The notes beneath the pieces were generated by a model. That model did no database searches. It was not told the origin of the DNA and saw only the letters and a program-made list of their open reading frames with translations. From Rheinheimera sp. EpRS3 (GTDB taxonomy: Bacteria; Pseudomonadota; Gammaproteobacteria; Enterobacterales; Alteromonadaceae), in assembly GCF_001513785.1 (NCBI RefSeq), contig NZ_LNQS01000010.1, positions 248,001 through 312,000 of the forward strand: a stretch of 64,000 nucleotides of DNA. Direction: 5' to 3'. The translations under genes were made by a program, and so were the position numbers. Numbering within the stretch: position 1 is the first letter of the stretch; every line of letters begins with the position of its first letter. Below, one piece after another: positions 20,278-28,452 of the stretch.

Positions 20278-20712
20278 ATGCAGATTTTATTGATATTGCT
20301 CGTTGTGGCCGGCGGCATGGGGTTGTCGGTTGAGGCCGGCCTGTTAGGGCCGCTGGGCAGTGAAGTAGGTGAGTTATGGGCCACCTTCAGCATTTTTGGT
20401 GTCGGCGCAGCACTGACATTTCTGTTAATGCTGTTTTTCAGCCCGCGCAACAGCCCATCATTTTTTGTCCAGCCCCCCTTGCTGCTGCTTGGCGGCGTAC
20501 TGGGCCCGGTTTATGTGGTTATTCTGACGCTGGCAGCACCGGCCATTGGTATTGCCATGACCATGATTGGCATTCTGGCAGGCCAAGTATTTAAAAGCTT
20601 AATTATTGACCACTATGGTTTATTTGGTACGGCGCGTCGCAAAATTGATGTTAAACGTATTATTGCACTGCTGTTTATTGTCGCCGCACTGGTGTTTATG
20701 GCTAAAGGGTAA
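20278..20712 (+). CDS. YdcZ-type DMT transporter subunit (DUF606), first of pair
   Basis: This 144-residue integral membrane protein has about five predicted helices. The opening ILLILLVVAGGMGLSVEAGLLGPLGSEVG resembles the DMT_YdcZ (DUF606, PF04657) signature, in which half-size drug/metabolite transporters start with a Gly-rich helix and a GxLG turn. Such proteins often function as paired small subunits. The ATG at 20278 has a TTGGAG site. It is followed after 9 bases by a homologous gene, so the two likely form a heterodimer. The substrate is unknown. Confidence 0.8.
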   Translation: MQILLILLVVAGGMGLSVEAGLLGPLGSEVGELWATFSIFGVGAALTFLLMLFFSPRNSPSFFVQPPLLLLGGVLGPVYVVILTLAAPAIGIAMTMIGILAGQVFKSLIIDHYGLFGTARRKIDVKRIIALLFIVAALVFMAKG

Positions 20713-20721
20713 GGTAACGCT

Positions 20722-21177
20722 ATGACTATTTTAATGATTATGTTGGCGGTAATTGGTGGCGCAACGCTAAGTGTGCAAGCTGCATTAAACGGCCGGCTGG
20801 GCAGCAATGTGGGTGTGTTTCGCAGTGCCTTTTTAACCTTTTCGGTCGGGGCTTTAGTTACCGCATTACTTATTTTCTTTTTTGAACCCCGCCATGCCGT
20901 TACCTTGCTGGATGTACCCAAGTGGCAGCTACTTGGGGCAATGTGTGGTGTACCCTATATTGTTATTATGGTGCTTGCGGTACAACGCATTGGCACTGCA
21001 GTAGCCACGGTAGCCGTGATCTTTGGCCAGTTAACCATGAGTGTGCTGATTGATAACTTCGGCTGGCTGGGCAACGAAGCCATTGCGCTGTCAAACAGCC
21101 GCATGGCGGCAATTGCCTGCCTGGCGATTGCGCTGTTTTTTATACACTCCAGTAGTAAAGTAAAAACAGCAGCCTAA
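20722..21177 (+). CDS. YdcZ-type DMT transporter subunit (DUF606), second of pair
   Basis: The 151-residue membrane protein is homologous to the preceding gene (shared pattern GGATLSVQAALNGRLGSNVG, then SVGALVTALLIFFFEPRH) and also has about five helices. It is a better match to the YdcZ/DUF606 consensus than its neighbour. The tandem arrangement with a 9-base gap and opposite small differences in charged loops suggests an obligate dual-topology-like pair. Possible control by the divergent LysR-family regulator is inferred from position only. Confidence 0.85.
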   Translation: MTILMIMLAVIGGATLSVQAALNGRLGSNVGVFRSAFLTFSVGALVTALLIFFFEPRHAVTLLDVPKWQLLGAMCGVPYIVIMVLAVQRIGTAVATVAVIFGQLTMSVLIDNFGWLGNEAIALSNSRMAAIACLAIALFFIHSSSKVKTAA

Positions 21178-21285
21178 TGCCACACCGCTAACAGCCAGCA
21201 AAAACCGGTGCAACAATAGAGGGGTGGTTCATCACGGTGTTTTTCTTTACACTCAAACGAAGTTAAAACAAAACAGGAACAATTT

Positions 21286-22284
21286 ATGCGTATTTTCACA
21301 GCTATTGTTGCCACTGCTATGGCTTATATTTTTTCAGCCCCGGCGTTTGGCCAAGCCACTTATGGCCCGCGCCTGGAAGGGTTTGACTATCCGTTTGAAG
21401 TAAAAAACTACCCGTTGTTAACCCAGGGCCAACAGCTGGAAATGGCCTATATGGATATCAGCCCAACAGCAGCAGCTAACGGCAAAACCGCGGTACTATT
21501 GCATGGTAAAAACTTTTGTGCCGCCACCTGGCAAGCCAGTATTAAGGTGCTGGCCGGGCAAGGCTACCGTGTAGTAGTGCCTGATCAAATCGGCTTTTGT
21601 AAATCCAGTAAGCCAAAGGGCTATCAGTTTAGCCTGGCTCAACTGGCTGCTAATACAAACAGTTTACTAAATAGTTTGGGTGTTACCCGGCCGGTTATTA
21701 TCGGCCATTCTATGGGCGGCATGCTAACTGCGCGCTATGCGCTGCAATACCCGCAAAACGTGGAAAAAATTGTACTGGTTAACCCTATCGGCCTGGAAGA
21801 CTGGCAGGCTGAAGGCGTGCCTTATGCCACTATTGACGCCCTGTATGCTAACGAACTGAAAACCAGCTTCGACAGTATTAAAGCCTATCAGCTGAAGTTT
21901 TATTACGACGGCAACTGGAAACCGGAGTATGAGCAATGGGTAACTATGCAGGCCGGCCTTTATGGCGGAGCAGGCAAAAACATAGTGGCGATGAACCAGG
22001 CACAAACCTCTGAGATGATATTTACCCAACCCGTAGTGCATGAATTTGCCAATATCCGCGTACCCGCAGTGCTGATTATTGGCGGAAAAGATCGTACCGC
22101 ACCGGGTGCCAACCGCGCCAGCAAAGAACTGGCGGCTAAGCTGGGCAACTACCCTAAGCTGGGCCGGGAAGCTGCCAAGGCAATGCGGGCAACTCTGGTG
22201 GAGCTGCCCAAACTGGGCCATTCGCCACAGGTAGAAGCGGAACAGGAATTCCATCAGGTATTATTAAAACATCTGGCAGACTAG
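21286..22284 (+). CDS. exported alpha/beta hydrolase
   Basis: This 332-residue protein has a signal peptide (about residues 1-23, ending AFGQA) and an alpha/beta-hydrolase fold. The oxyanion HGKNF segment, the nucleophile elbow GHSMGG (Ser), an acidic residue in IIGGKDRTAPG and a late LGHSPQVE His complete a plausible triad. It is probably periplasmic. The substrate is unknown; related proteins are annotated as haloalkane-dehalogenase-like or lactonase-like esterases. It follows the YdcZ pair after a 108-base gap with its own AGGAAC site, and a strong terminator follows it. Confidence 0.85.
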   Translation: MRIFTAIVATAMAYIFSAPAFGQATYGPRLEGFDYPFEVKNYPLLTQGQQLEMAYMDISPTAAANGKTAVLLHGKNFCAATWQASIKVLAGQGYRVVVPDQIGFCKSSKPKGYQFSLAQLAANTNSLLNSLGVTRPVIIGHSMGGMLTARYALQYPQNVEKIVLVNPIGLEDWQAEGVPYATIDALYANELKTSFDSIKAYQLKFYYDGNWKPEYEQWVTMQAGLYGGAGKNIVAMNQAQTSEMIFTQPVVHEFANIRVPAVLIIGGKDRTAPGANRASKELAAKLGNYPKLGREAAKAMRATLVELPKLGHSPQVEAEQEFHQVLLKHLAD

Positions 22285-22318
22285 GGGTATTAAAGGCTTA
22301 CGCCTTTATCACGGTAAT

Positions 22319-22350
22319 AGCAGCAGCGTTTATCACGCTGCTGCTTTTTT
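22319..22350 (+). terminator. intrinsic terminator after alpha/beta hydrolase
   Basis: AGCAGCAGCG pairs perfectly with CGCTGCTGCT around a 7-base loop and is followed by a T run (22346-22350). Confidence 0.88.
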
Positions 22351-22603
22351 GCATACCATCTGGCAGAAACTATCCGACAACCCATGACCCGCTTTAACAT
22401 GCTCTGAAGCACTAACTCAGAGCAACGACATTATTTTTCCCATGCCATCGCAGTTACCGGCAATCATTTGTATTTAAAATAGAAAATGACAACACAGCAG
22501 TATTAAGCCAACACTTTGCACCAACACGAATCAGCCACGCTGCAATATTGTGCAGCTTTTTACTGCTGACGTATTGACCTTGCGGCGTTAATCACTTACC
22601 TTT
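22351..22603. other. non-coding upstream region of glucan-locus TonB receptor
   Basis: No coding sequence is supported here. Two inverted repeats are visible: GCTCTGA/TCAGAGC (22401-22407 and 22417-22423, 9-base loop), and GCTGCA/TGCAGC (22539-22544 and 22551-22556) followed by TTTT. The latter could be a weak terminator. The region is long for this compact genome and may carry additional regulator sites. Confidence 0.4.
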
Positions 22604-22617
22604 TGTAAGCGCTTACA
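22604..22617. promoter_or_regulatory. LacI-family operator O1 (perfect palindrome)
   Basis: TGTAAGCGCTTACA is a perfect 14-bp palindrome with the central CG typical of LacI/PurR-type operators. It lies about 90 bases upstream of the TonB receptor start. The same core recurs at 22646 and 32304, and a LacI-family gene closes the locus at 35144. Confidence 0.8.
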
Positions 22618-22645
22618 TTATTGATTTGCACTACAAGATTAAAAA

Positions 22646-22659
22646 TGTAAGCGCTACCA
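22646..22659. promoter_or_regulatory. LacI-family operator O2
   Basis: TGTAAGCGCTACCA retains the left half and centre of the palindrome at 22604 and is offset by 42 bases (four helical turns), which would allow cooperative binding of regulator dimers on the same DNA face. Confidence 0.68.
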
Positions 22660-22705
22660 AATAACTAAAACGATTAGATACTCAGAAAAATACGGGAGAA
22701 AGGGT

Positions 22706-25660
22706 ATGAACCAAACACGTTTCAAACTATCGCGTCTGGCGGTAAGTTTGTCACTCATTACAGGCGCCGGTGTTATGGCTCCTGTTTACGCTAATGACGA
22801 AACAGCACAAACTGCCGAGGTTGAAGTAATACAGGTAACCGGTATTCGCGGCAGCTTAGCCAAGTCGATGGATATTAAACGTGAATCAACCGGGGTAGTA
22901 GATGCTATAACGGCTGAAGATATTGGTAAATTCCCGGATACCAACCTTGCTGAGTCATTGCAACGTATTACCGGTGTATCAATTGATCGCTCGAATAACG
23001 AAGGTAGCCGCATTACAGTGCGCGGCTTTGGCCCGGAATTTAACCTGGTTACGTTAAATGGCCGCCAGATGCCAACTACCGGCGGTGGCCGCTCGTTTGA
23101 CTTTGGTAATATTGCCACTGAAGGCGTTAGCGGTGTGCAGGTGCATAAAACCAGCCGTGCCGATGTACCCAGCGGCGGTATTGGCGCCACGGTAAATATT
23201 TCCACTGCCAGGCCACTGGATAACCCGGGCCTGAAAGCCTCAGTTGGCGTAAAAGCCGTACACGACACATCTAATGAAGTGGGCGATGATTTAACTCCGG
23301 AAGTATCCGCTATTTTCAGCAACACCTTTGCCGATGAGAAGTTTGGTATTTTGCTGTCTGGCTCTGTGCAAGAACGTAACAACCGCGCAGAGGGCATGGC
23401 AGTAGATAACTGGATCCCGAATGTCGATTTATCGAACTCACCTAACCTGCAGCTGACCGATAACAACCAGCGCGCTGACGGCAATACCTGGTATCCGCAA
23501 AATGCCGGTTACGAAATTCTGGATAATGATCGTAAACGTACCAACGGGCAGTTGGTTATGCAGTTTGCACCAACCGACAGATTTAAAGCCACGCTGGATT
23601 ACACCTATTCTAAAACCGAGCTGGATGTAGAGCGGGTGGGCTTTGGTGTCTGGTTTAATAATGGCGGCAACGTACAAAGCGCCACCATTAATGAAAACGG
23701 CACCTACGTTAATATGACTGAGGTTAATGGTGACTACTCCACTAACCTGAACCGTAACGGCTCTGCCAGTGAGAATAAATCTCTTGGCCTGAACCTGGAG
23801 TGGCAGGTTAGTGATGCACTAAGCCTGGAACTGGATTACCACAGCTCAGAAGCAGTAAGCATGGGTACAGGCCTTGGCCATGATGCCTATATGATTATTG
23901 GTAATACATCTTGGGCAGGTGACGATGCTCACCCCAACGCGACAGCTAATCTGGAAACCAAAACTGCTGATTTTAGCGCTGGCGGTATTCCCGTTATTGA
24001 CTTTACCCTGACCAATGGCCAGACCGAGCTATTGCCACAGGATATGGGCTCATTATTTGGCGGTGTTAGCAAAAATGAAGACAAGAACAAAATGGACCAA
24101 TTGCAGCTAAAAGGCCAGTGGCTTAACAGCAGCAACAGTGCTTTGGTCAGTTTTGACTTTGGCGCAACCTACACCGATATGTCGTTCCGCTCTACCAACG
24201 CTTACTCCGGGCAGCTGGCAGCGGGCTGGTGGCTGTGGTCAGCCGACTGGTATCCGGATGACATGTTTTACCGTGTCGACACCAGCGGTTTACTCGACCA
24301 GTTTTCAGGTGGCGGCAGCGACAAAAAAATCAACTACTTCTATATGGCGGATTTCTACGACGTAGTAGATATTGCGCAAAGTATTGACTGCGACCACCCT
24401 GATGCCGGTATTGGCGCCTGCAGCTGGCCTGAAGAATTGGGCGGCGTATTTGGTGCTGGCCCGATTGATGATGATCACAGAGTAGAAGAAGAAACCGTTG
24501 CACTGTATACCCAAGCCAAGTTTGAAACCGAGTTTAATGGTATGCCGGTAAATATCACCACCGGCTTACGTTATGAGCAAACCGATGTCACTGCAAACAG
24601 TTTAGAGCGCCCGGCAGTGAGTATGCAATGGGTAAACGGCAACGAGTGGGCTTATACCTATGCTACCGACCGCTCTTTCTCTGAAGGCAGCGGTAAAACC
24701 CGCGAGTTCCTGCCTAATGTTGATATGAACATCGAGATTGCTGATGACGTTATTGGCCGCTTCTCATACAGTCGCTCGTTAACACGGCCACCGGTAGGGG
24801 CTTTACGCTCAACTACCACTTTTGCCGGTAACCCTAAAGTGGGCCAGCGTAAAGTGTCTGTTGGTAACCCGGCGTTAAAACCTTACACCGCAGATAACAT
24901 CGATTTATCGCTGGAGTATTACTATCAGCCAGGCAGCTATGCGTCTGTTGGTTACTATCGCAAGCAGGTAGAAAACTTTCTGGTCAATACCACTACTGAG
25001 GAAGAGCTGGCTGGCATTCGGGACCCTTTTATCGGCCCGCGTGCAGAGCAAGCTATTGCTGATTTAGTAGCAGAAGGCTTGCAACCTACCGATCAGGCTA
25101 TTCATGATCGCATCAACGCAAATCAGGGCACCCCGCAAGGCACCCCGATTACCGGCGATGAAAATGATCCGCTAACGGTATTCTCTGTGGCGCGTGACAC
25201 TAACGTCGAAACAGCGAACCTGTGGGGTTGGGAGCTGGCTGCGCAGCACATGTTCGGTGAAACCGGTTTTGGCGTGCAGGCAAACGCTACCTTGGTATAT
25301 GGTGATATCGAAGCTGATGTTAACGCCATTGGTTACCAGTTTGCGCTGCCAGGCTTAAGCGATTCGGCTAACCTGTCATTGATTTACGAAAATTATGGCC
25401 TGTCTGTGCGGGTGTCTTATAACTGGCGCGACGAGTTCCTGTCAGGCTTTGATCAGCATTCTGCGCCGGTATTTACCGAAGCCTATGGTCAGTGGGATAT
25501 TAACGTAAACTATGCAGTCACCGACAACCTGACAGTATTTGTCGAAGGATTAAACGTTACCGAAGAAACGCAGCGTACCTATGTGCGTTTCCCGGAGCAA
25601 TTCCTGCGTGGATATCAGTATGGTGCCCGTTACAATTTAGGCGTACGTTATAACTTCTAA
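22706..25660 (+). CDS. TonB-dependent receptor for oligosaccharide (glucan) uptake
   Basis: The 984-residue outer-membrane receptor has a signal peptide (about residues 1-30, ending VYA), a TonB-box-like region (EVEVIQVTGIRGSL), a plug domain with RGFGPEFNLVTLNGRQMPT, and a long beta-barrel ending in Phe (YNLGVRYNF). The RGFGPEF and FGNIATEGVSGVQVHKTS pattern is that of the Xanthomonas/Caulobacter-type TonB receptors (TIGR01782) usually tied to carbohydrate uptake. It leads the glucan locus behind two LacI-type operators, with a GGGAGAAAGG ribosome-binding site. By context it should import laminarin-derived oligosaccharides; the ligand is inferred, not shown. Confidence 0.92.
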   Translation: MNQTRFKLSRLAVSLSLITGAGVMAPVYANDETAQTAEVEVIQVTGIRGSLAKSMDIKRESTGVVDAITAEDIGKFPDTNLAESLQRITGVSIDRSNNEGSRITVRGFGPEFNLVTLNGRQMPTTGGGRSFDFGNIATEGVSGVQVHKTSRADVPSGGIGATVNISTARPLDNPGLKASVGVKAVHDTSNEVGDDLTPEVSAIFSNTFADEKFGILLSGSVQERNNRAEGMAVDNWIPNVDLSNSPNLQLTDNNQRADGNTWYPQNAGYEILDNDRKRTNGQLVMQFAPTDRFKATLDYTYSKTELDVERVGFGVWFNNGGNVQSATINENGTYVNMTEVNGDYSTNLNRNGSASENKSLGLNLEWQVSDALSLELDYHSSEAVSMGTGLGHDAYMIIGNTSWAGDDAHPNATANLETKTADFSAGGIPVIDFTLTNGQTELLPQDMGSLFGGVSKNEDKNKMDQLQLKGQWLNSSNSALVSFDFGATYTDMSFRSTNAYSGQLAAGWWLWSADWYPDDMFYRVDTSGLLDQFSGGGSDKKINYFYMADFYDVVDIAQSIDCDHPDAGIGACSWPEELGGVFGAGPIDDDHRVEEETVALYTQAKFETEFNGMPVNITTGLRYEQTDVTANSLERPAVSMQWVNGNEWAYTYATDRSFSEGSGKTREFLPNVDMNIEIADDVIGRFSYSRSLTRPPVGALRSTTTFAGNPKVGQRKVSVGNPALKPYTADNIDLSLEYYYQPGSYASVGYYRKQVENFLVNTTTEEELAGIRDPFIGPRAEQAIADLVAEGLQPTDQAIHDRINANQGTPQGTPITGDENDPLTVFSVARDTNVETANLWGWELAAQHMFGETGFGVQANATLVYGDIEADVNAIGYQFALPGLSDSANLSLIYENYGLSVRVSYNWRDEFLSGFDQHSAPVFTEAYGQWDINVNYAVTDNLTVFVEGLNVTEETQRTYVRFPEQFLRGYQYGARYNLGVRYNF

Positions 25661-25685
25661 CGACACCGTTTTTTGCTAAACCAGA

Positions 25686-25710
25686 AAGCCGCTGTAATAA
25701 GCGGCTTTTT
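25686..25710 (+). terminator. terminator or attenuator after TonB receptor
   Basis: AAAGCCGCT pairs with AGCGGCTTT around a short loop and continues as TTTTTG. It would end or attenuate transcription before the SapC gene, matching a need for far more receptor than cytoplasmic protein. Confidence 0.8.
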
Positions 25711-25743
25711 GTTAGTTAATACCGCAACAGCCAGGGAGAAATT

Positions 25744-26457
25744 ATGGCCAATCATGCCGTGCTGGATAACATCAGCCATAAAGATATCAAGATTATTACC
25801 AAAAGTGGCAGCACCTACGGCGACAATGTTAGCCTGACTACCGCCTTTATCAGTGAATTTATGCAGTTGCAAAGCTGGTACCCGCTGTTTTTCCGCCATA
25901 ACACCGCTCAGGATACCTATGAGCCGGTGGTGTTGCTTGGCGTAAAGCCCGGCCAAAACCTGTTTTTGCAACAGGATAGCTGGCAAACAGGCTATATACC
26001 GCTAAGTATGCAGCGCCAGCCATTTTTGATCGGCTTTCAGCAACAGCTTAACAACGGTGTACCGCAGCAAGTACCCGTGGTATGCATTGATCTGGACCAT
26101 CCCCGCGTCAGCCTGACTGAGGGCGAAGCGGTATTTTTACCGCATGGCGGCAATAGCCCGTTGCTTGAGCATGTCAGCTCCGTTTTGCAGCACATTCAGC
26201 AGGGTCATCAGGCGAATCAGGCATTTAGTGTCATGTTAACTGAATTAAATTTGCTACAAAGCCTGACGCTGGAACTGAGCTATCTGGGTGCGGTGCACAA
26301 GCTGGCCGGCCTGTTTAGCATTAACCGCCAGCAACTTAGCCAGCTAAATGCAGCACAGTTACAGCAGTTGCACCAACACGGCTATCTGGAGGCGATTTAT
26401 TTGTTACTGGCATCTCAGGCGAATATCAGCAAAATGCTGACTATGGTGCAGGCCTAA
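25744..26457 (+). CDS. SapC family protein
   Basis: The 237-residue soluble protein has the SapC (PF07277) pattern: a WYPLFFRHN segment near residue 45, a GYIPLSMQRQPFLIGF segment near 85-100, and a conserved LSYLGAVHKLAGLFSINRQQL region in the C-terminal half. SapC was named from a Campylobacter S-layer locus, but in gammaproteobacteria and Caulobacter relatives it usually sits beside sugar TonB receptors and its role is unresolved. Here it follows the receptor by 83 bases, after a terminator-like hairpin, and precedes a cupin-like gene by 15 bases. No signal peptide is visible. Confidence 0.85.
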   Translation: MANHAVLDNISHKDIKIITKSGSTYGDNVSLTTAFISEFMQLQSWYPLFFRHNTAQDTYEPVVLLGVKPGQNLFLQQDSWQTGYIPLSMQRQPFLIGFQQQLNNGVPQQVPVVCIDLDHPRVSLTEGEAVFLPHGGNSPLLEHVSSVLQHIQQGHQANQAFSVMLTELNLLQSLTLELSYLGAVHKLAGLFSINRQQLSQLNAAQLQQLHQHGYLEAIYLLLASQANISKMLTMVQA

Positions 26458-26472
26458 TCAGGTGATATCAAC

Positions 26473-27471
26473 ATGCAGGCAATAGACGAAATAGATTACA
26501 ACGCTGCCAATATAACCAACTTACTGGCCGGGCGCACCACGCCACTGGTGTTGCGTGGTCTGGTACAACACTGGCCGCTGGTGCAGCAAGCGAAGCAATC
26601 TGACGCCGCAGCAGCAGCTTATCTGCAAGGTTTTGCTGCTGATGTGCCAGTACAGGCTTTTTTTGCGGAACCGACAGCAAAAGGCCGTTTTTTTTACAAT
26701 GACGACTTAAGCGGGTTTAATTTTCAGCAGCGCCAAACCAGGCTTAACAGTGTGCTAAACAGCATATTGCAGCATGGCGGGCAAACCGATGCGCCGGTAT
26801 TTTACATGGGTTCTACCACCGCAGAGTATTGTTTGCCGGGGCTGACAACGCAAAACGCACTAACCCTGGACAGCATTAATCCGCTGATCAGCGTATGGCT
26901 GGGTAACCGCAGCCATGTGGTAGCGCACTATGATGTACCGGACAATATTGCCTGTGTCGCAGCAGGTACGCGGCGTTTCACGCTGTTTGCGCCAGAGCAA
27001 ATGGCTAATTTATATATAGGCCCGCTCGATTTCACCCCAGCCGGGCAACCTGTCAGTATGGTAGATTCGCGCCAGCTGGATTTCGAACGCTATCCACGCT
27101 TTCGCCAGGCTTTACAGCAGGCGCTAACGGCCGAGCTCAGTGCAGGCGACGCGATTTTTATTCCGTCAATGTGGTGGCATCAGGTAGACAGCTTAAGTGA
27201 TTTGAATATTCTGATTAACTACTGGTGGCGGCAAACTCCGGCTTACTGCGGTTTACCCACCGATGCCCTGCTGCATGCCATGCTCAGCATACGTGACCTG
27301 CCGCCGGCACAGCGTAAAATCTGGCAGCAACAGTTTGAACACTACGTGTTTAATGCCAATGACGATACCGCAGCACATTTACCGGCAGATAAACGCGGCA
27401 TACTGGGGCCAATGCTGGAGCAAACGGCACGTAAGCTACGTGCCATGTTGCTAAGCAGGTTAAACCGCTAA
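26473..27471 (+). CDS. cupin-like (JmjC-type) domain protein
   Basis: This 332-residue cytoplasmic protein has the cupin_8/JmjC-like architecture of Fe(II)/2-oxoglutarate oxygenases. It opens with TPLVLRGLVQHWPLV, has the metal-ligand motif HYD (in VVAHYDVPDNIAC) near residue 155, and a later IPSMWWHQV His that could complete the HxD...H triad. Such genes commonly accompany SapC and TonB receptors in polysaccharide loci, and a hydroxylase acting on a protein or sugar ligand is possible but unproven. Its stop overlaps the convergent GH16 gene by 4 bases. Confidence 0.85.
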   Translation: MQAIDEIDYNAANITNLLAGRTTPLVLRGLVQHWPLVQQAKQSDAAAAAYLQGFAADVPVQAFFAEPTAKGRFFYNDDLSGFNFQQRQTRLNSVLNSILQHGGQTDAPVFYMGSTTAEYCLPGLTTQNALTLDSINPLISVWLGNRSHVVAHYDVPDNIACVAAGTRRFTLFAPEQMANLYIGPLDFTPAGQPVSMVDSRQLDFERYPRFRQALQQALTAELSAGDAIFIPSMWWHQVDSLSDLNILINYWWRQTPAYCGLPTDALLHAMLSIRDLPPAQRKIWQQQFEHYVFNANDDTAAHLPADKRGILGPMLEQTARKLRAMLLSRLNR

Positions 27472-28448
27472 GGTTGCTGGCGCTGATATACCCGCACGTA
27501 GTCAATTTGCAGGCTTTGCGGGTAGGCACTGGCATCAATGCCGGTTTCATTCACTGACGCCGCCCAGTTGCCACCTACGGCTAAATTCAGCAGTAAATGA
27601 AAAGGCTGGTCAAAAGGGGCATGCCTGGGCAAGGCGGTTTTTAGTGTCACAGCGCCAGTGTGCCATTCGCTACTTTTTTGCGTAGCGTACAACACATCAT
27701 CGACATACCAGCGAATTTCACCCGGTTGCCATTCTATCGCATAGGTATGAAAATCATTGGCCGGGCTTTGCCCGTCGGGCAGTTTATAACTCTGACCGCT
27801 ATGCACATTGTCTGGCCAGAGTTCGCCGTAATGTAAGGTGCCGTGGATACGCCGCTCAGGTTCGTCAGCCAATGCGCTGGGTTCATCAGAAACTGTACCG
27901 AGGTTTACCGCTTCCATAATGTCTATTTCACCGGATAACGGCCAGGGGCCGTATAACCAGTCTGTTGGCAGCATCCATATTGCCGGCCAGCTCCCCTGAC
28001 CTGTCGGTAATTTAGCGCGAATTTCAAAGCGGCCATATAGCCAGTCGCCTTTACCCTTACTGCGCAGCCTTGCCGACGTATAAGGCAGAGTTTTGCGCTG
28101 ATGCGGGCTAAAACTCGGATCATCTTCGTTTAACGCCGGGCCGGTGAAGGTTTCTTTGCGTGCCACTATATATAGCACGCCGTTATCAACATAGGCATTT
28201 TCCGGCCTGTCGGTATAACACTGTTGCTCGTCGTTACCCCCACCCCAGCAGTTTTGTTCAAAGCTCCATTTACTCTGGTCAATACTGTTGCTGTCAAACT
28301 CGTCCTGCCACACCAGTTGCCAGTCTGCGCTGTCAATAGCATCAGGCTGGTGTTGTGCCACGCTTTGTTCATCTGGCTCTGGTGGCACTGTGGTGCTGCA
28401 GCTTACCAGCACAGCGCTGGCAAGCAGGGTAACGAGGTAACGGCGCAT
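27468..28448 (-). CDS. GH16 endo-beta-1,3-glucanase (laminarinase), lipoprotein
   Basis: This 326-residue enzyme hydrolyses internal beta-1,3 (or mixed) glucan bonds with retention. A lipoprotein signal ends in LVSC (Cys17), so it is probably membrane-anchored, in the outer membrane. The catalytic GH16 motif GEIDIMEAV lies at residues 173-181, with Glu174 nucleophile, Asp176 and Glu179 acid/base. The protein ends close to the catalytic domain and has no carbohydrate-binding module. The presence of the extra Met in ExDxME marks the laminarinase rather than the carrageenase or agarase type. It is the last gene of the reverse-strand operon (MFS, GH3, GH16), beginning 4 bases after GH3. It should cut polymer into oligosaccharides for the receptor. 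Confidence 0.93.
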   Translation of the reverse strand: MRRYLVTLLASAVLVSCSTTVPPEPDEQSVAQHQPDAIDSADWQLVWQDEFDSNSIDQSKWSFEQNCWGGGNDEQQCYTDRPENAYVDNGVLYIVARKETFTGPALNEDDPSFSPHQRKTLPYTSARLRSKGKGDWLYGRFEIRAKLPTGQGSWPAIWMLPTDWLYGPWPLSGEIDIMEAVNLGTVSDEPSALADEPERRIHGTLHYGELWPDNVHSGQSYKLPDGQSPANDFHTYAIEWQPGEIRWYVDDVLYATQKSSEWHTGAVTLKTALPRHAPFDQPFHLLLNLAVGGNWAASVNETGIDASAYPQSLQIDYVRVYQRQQP

Positions 28449-28452
28449 ATTT

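Noticed and set aside
22401-22423. GCTCTGA/TCAGAGC inverted repeat as a terminator or small RNA
   Set aside because: No T tract and no promoter signals adjacent; recorded only as an inverted repeat in the non-coding region.
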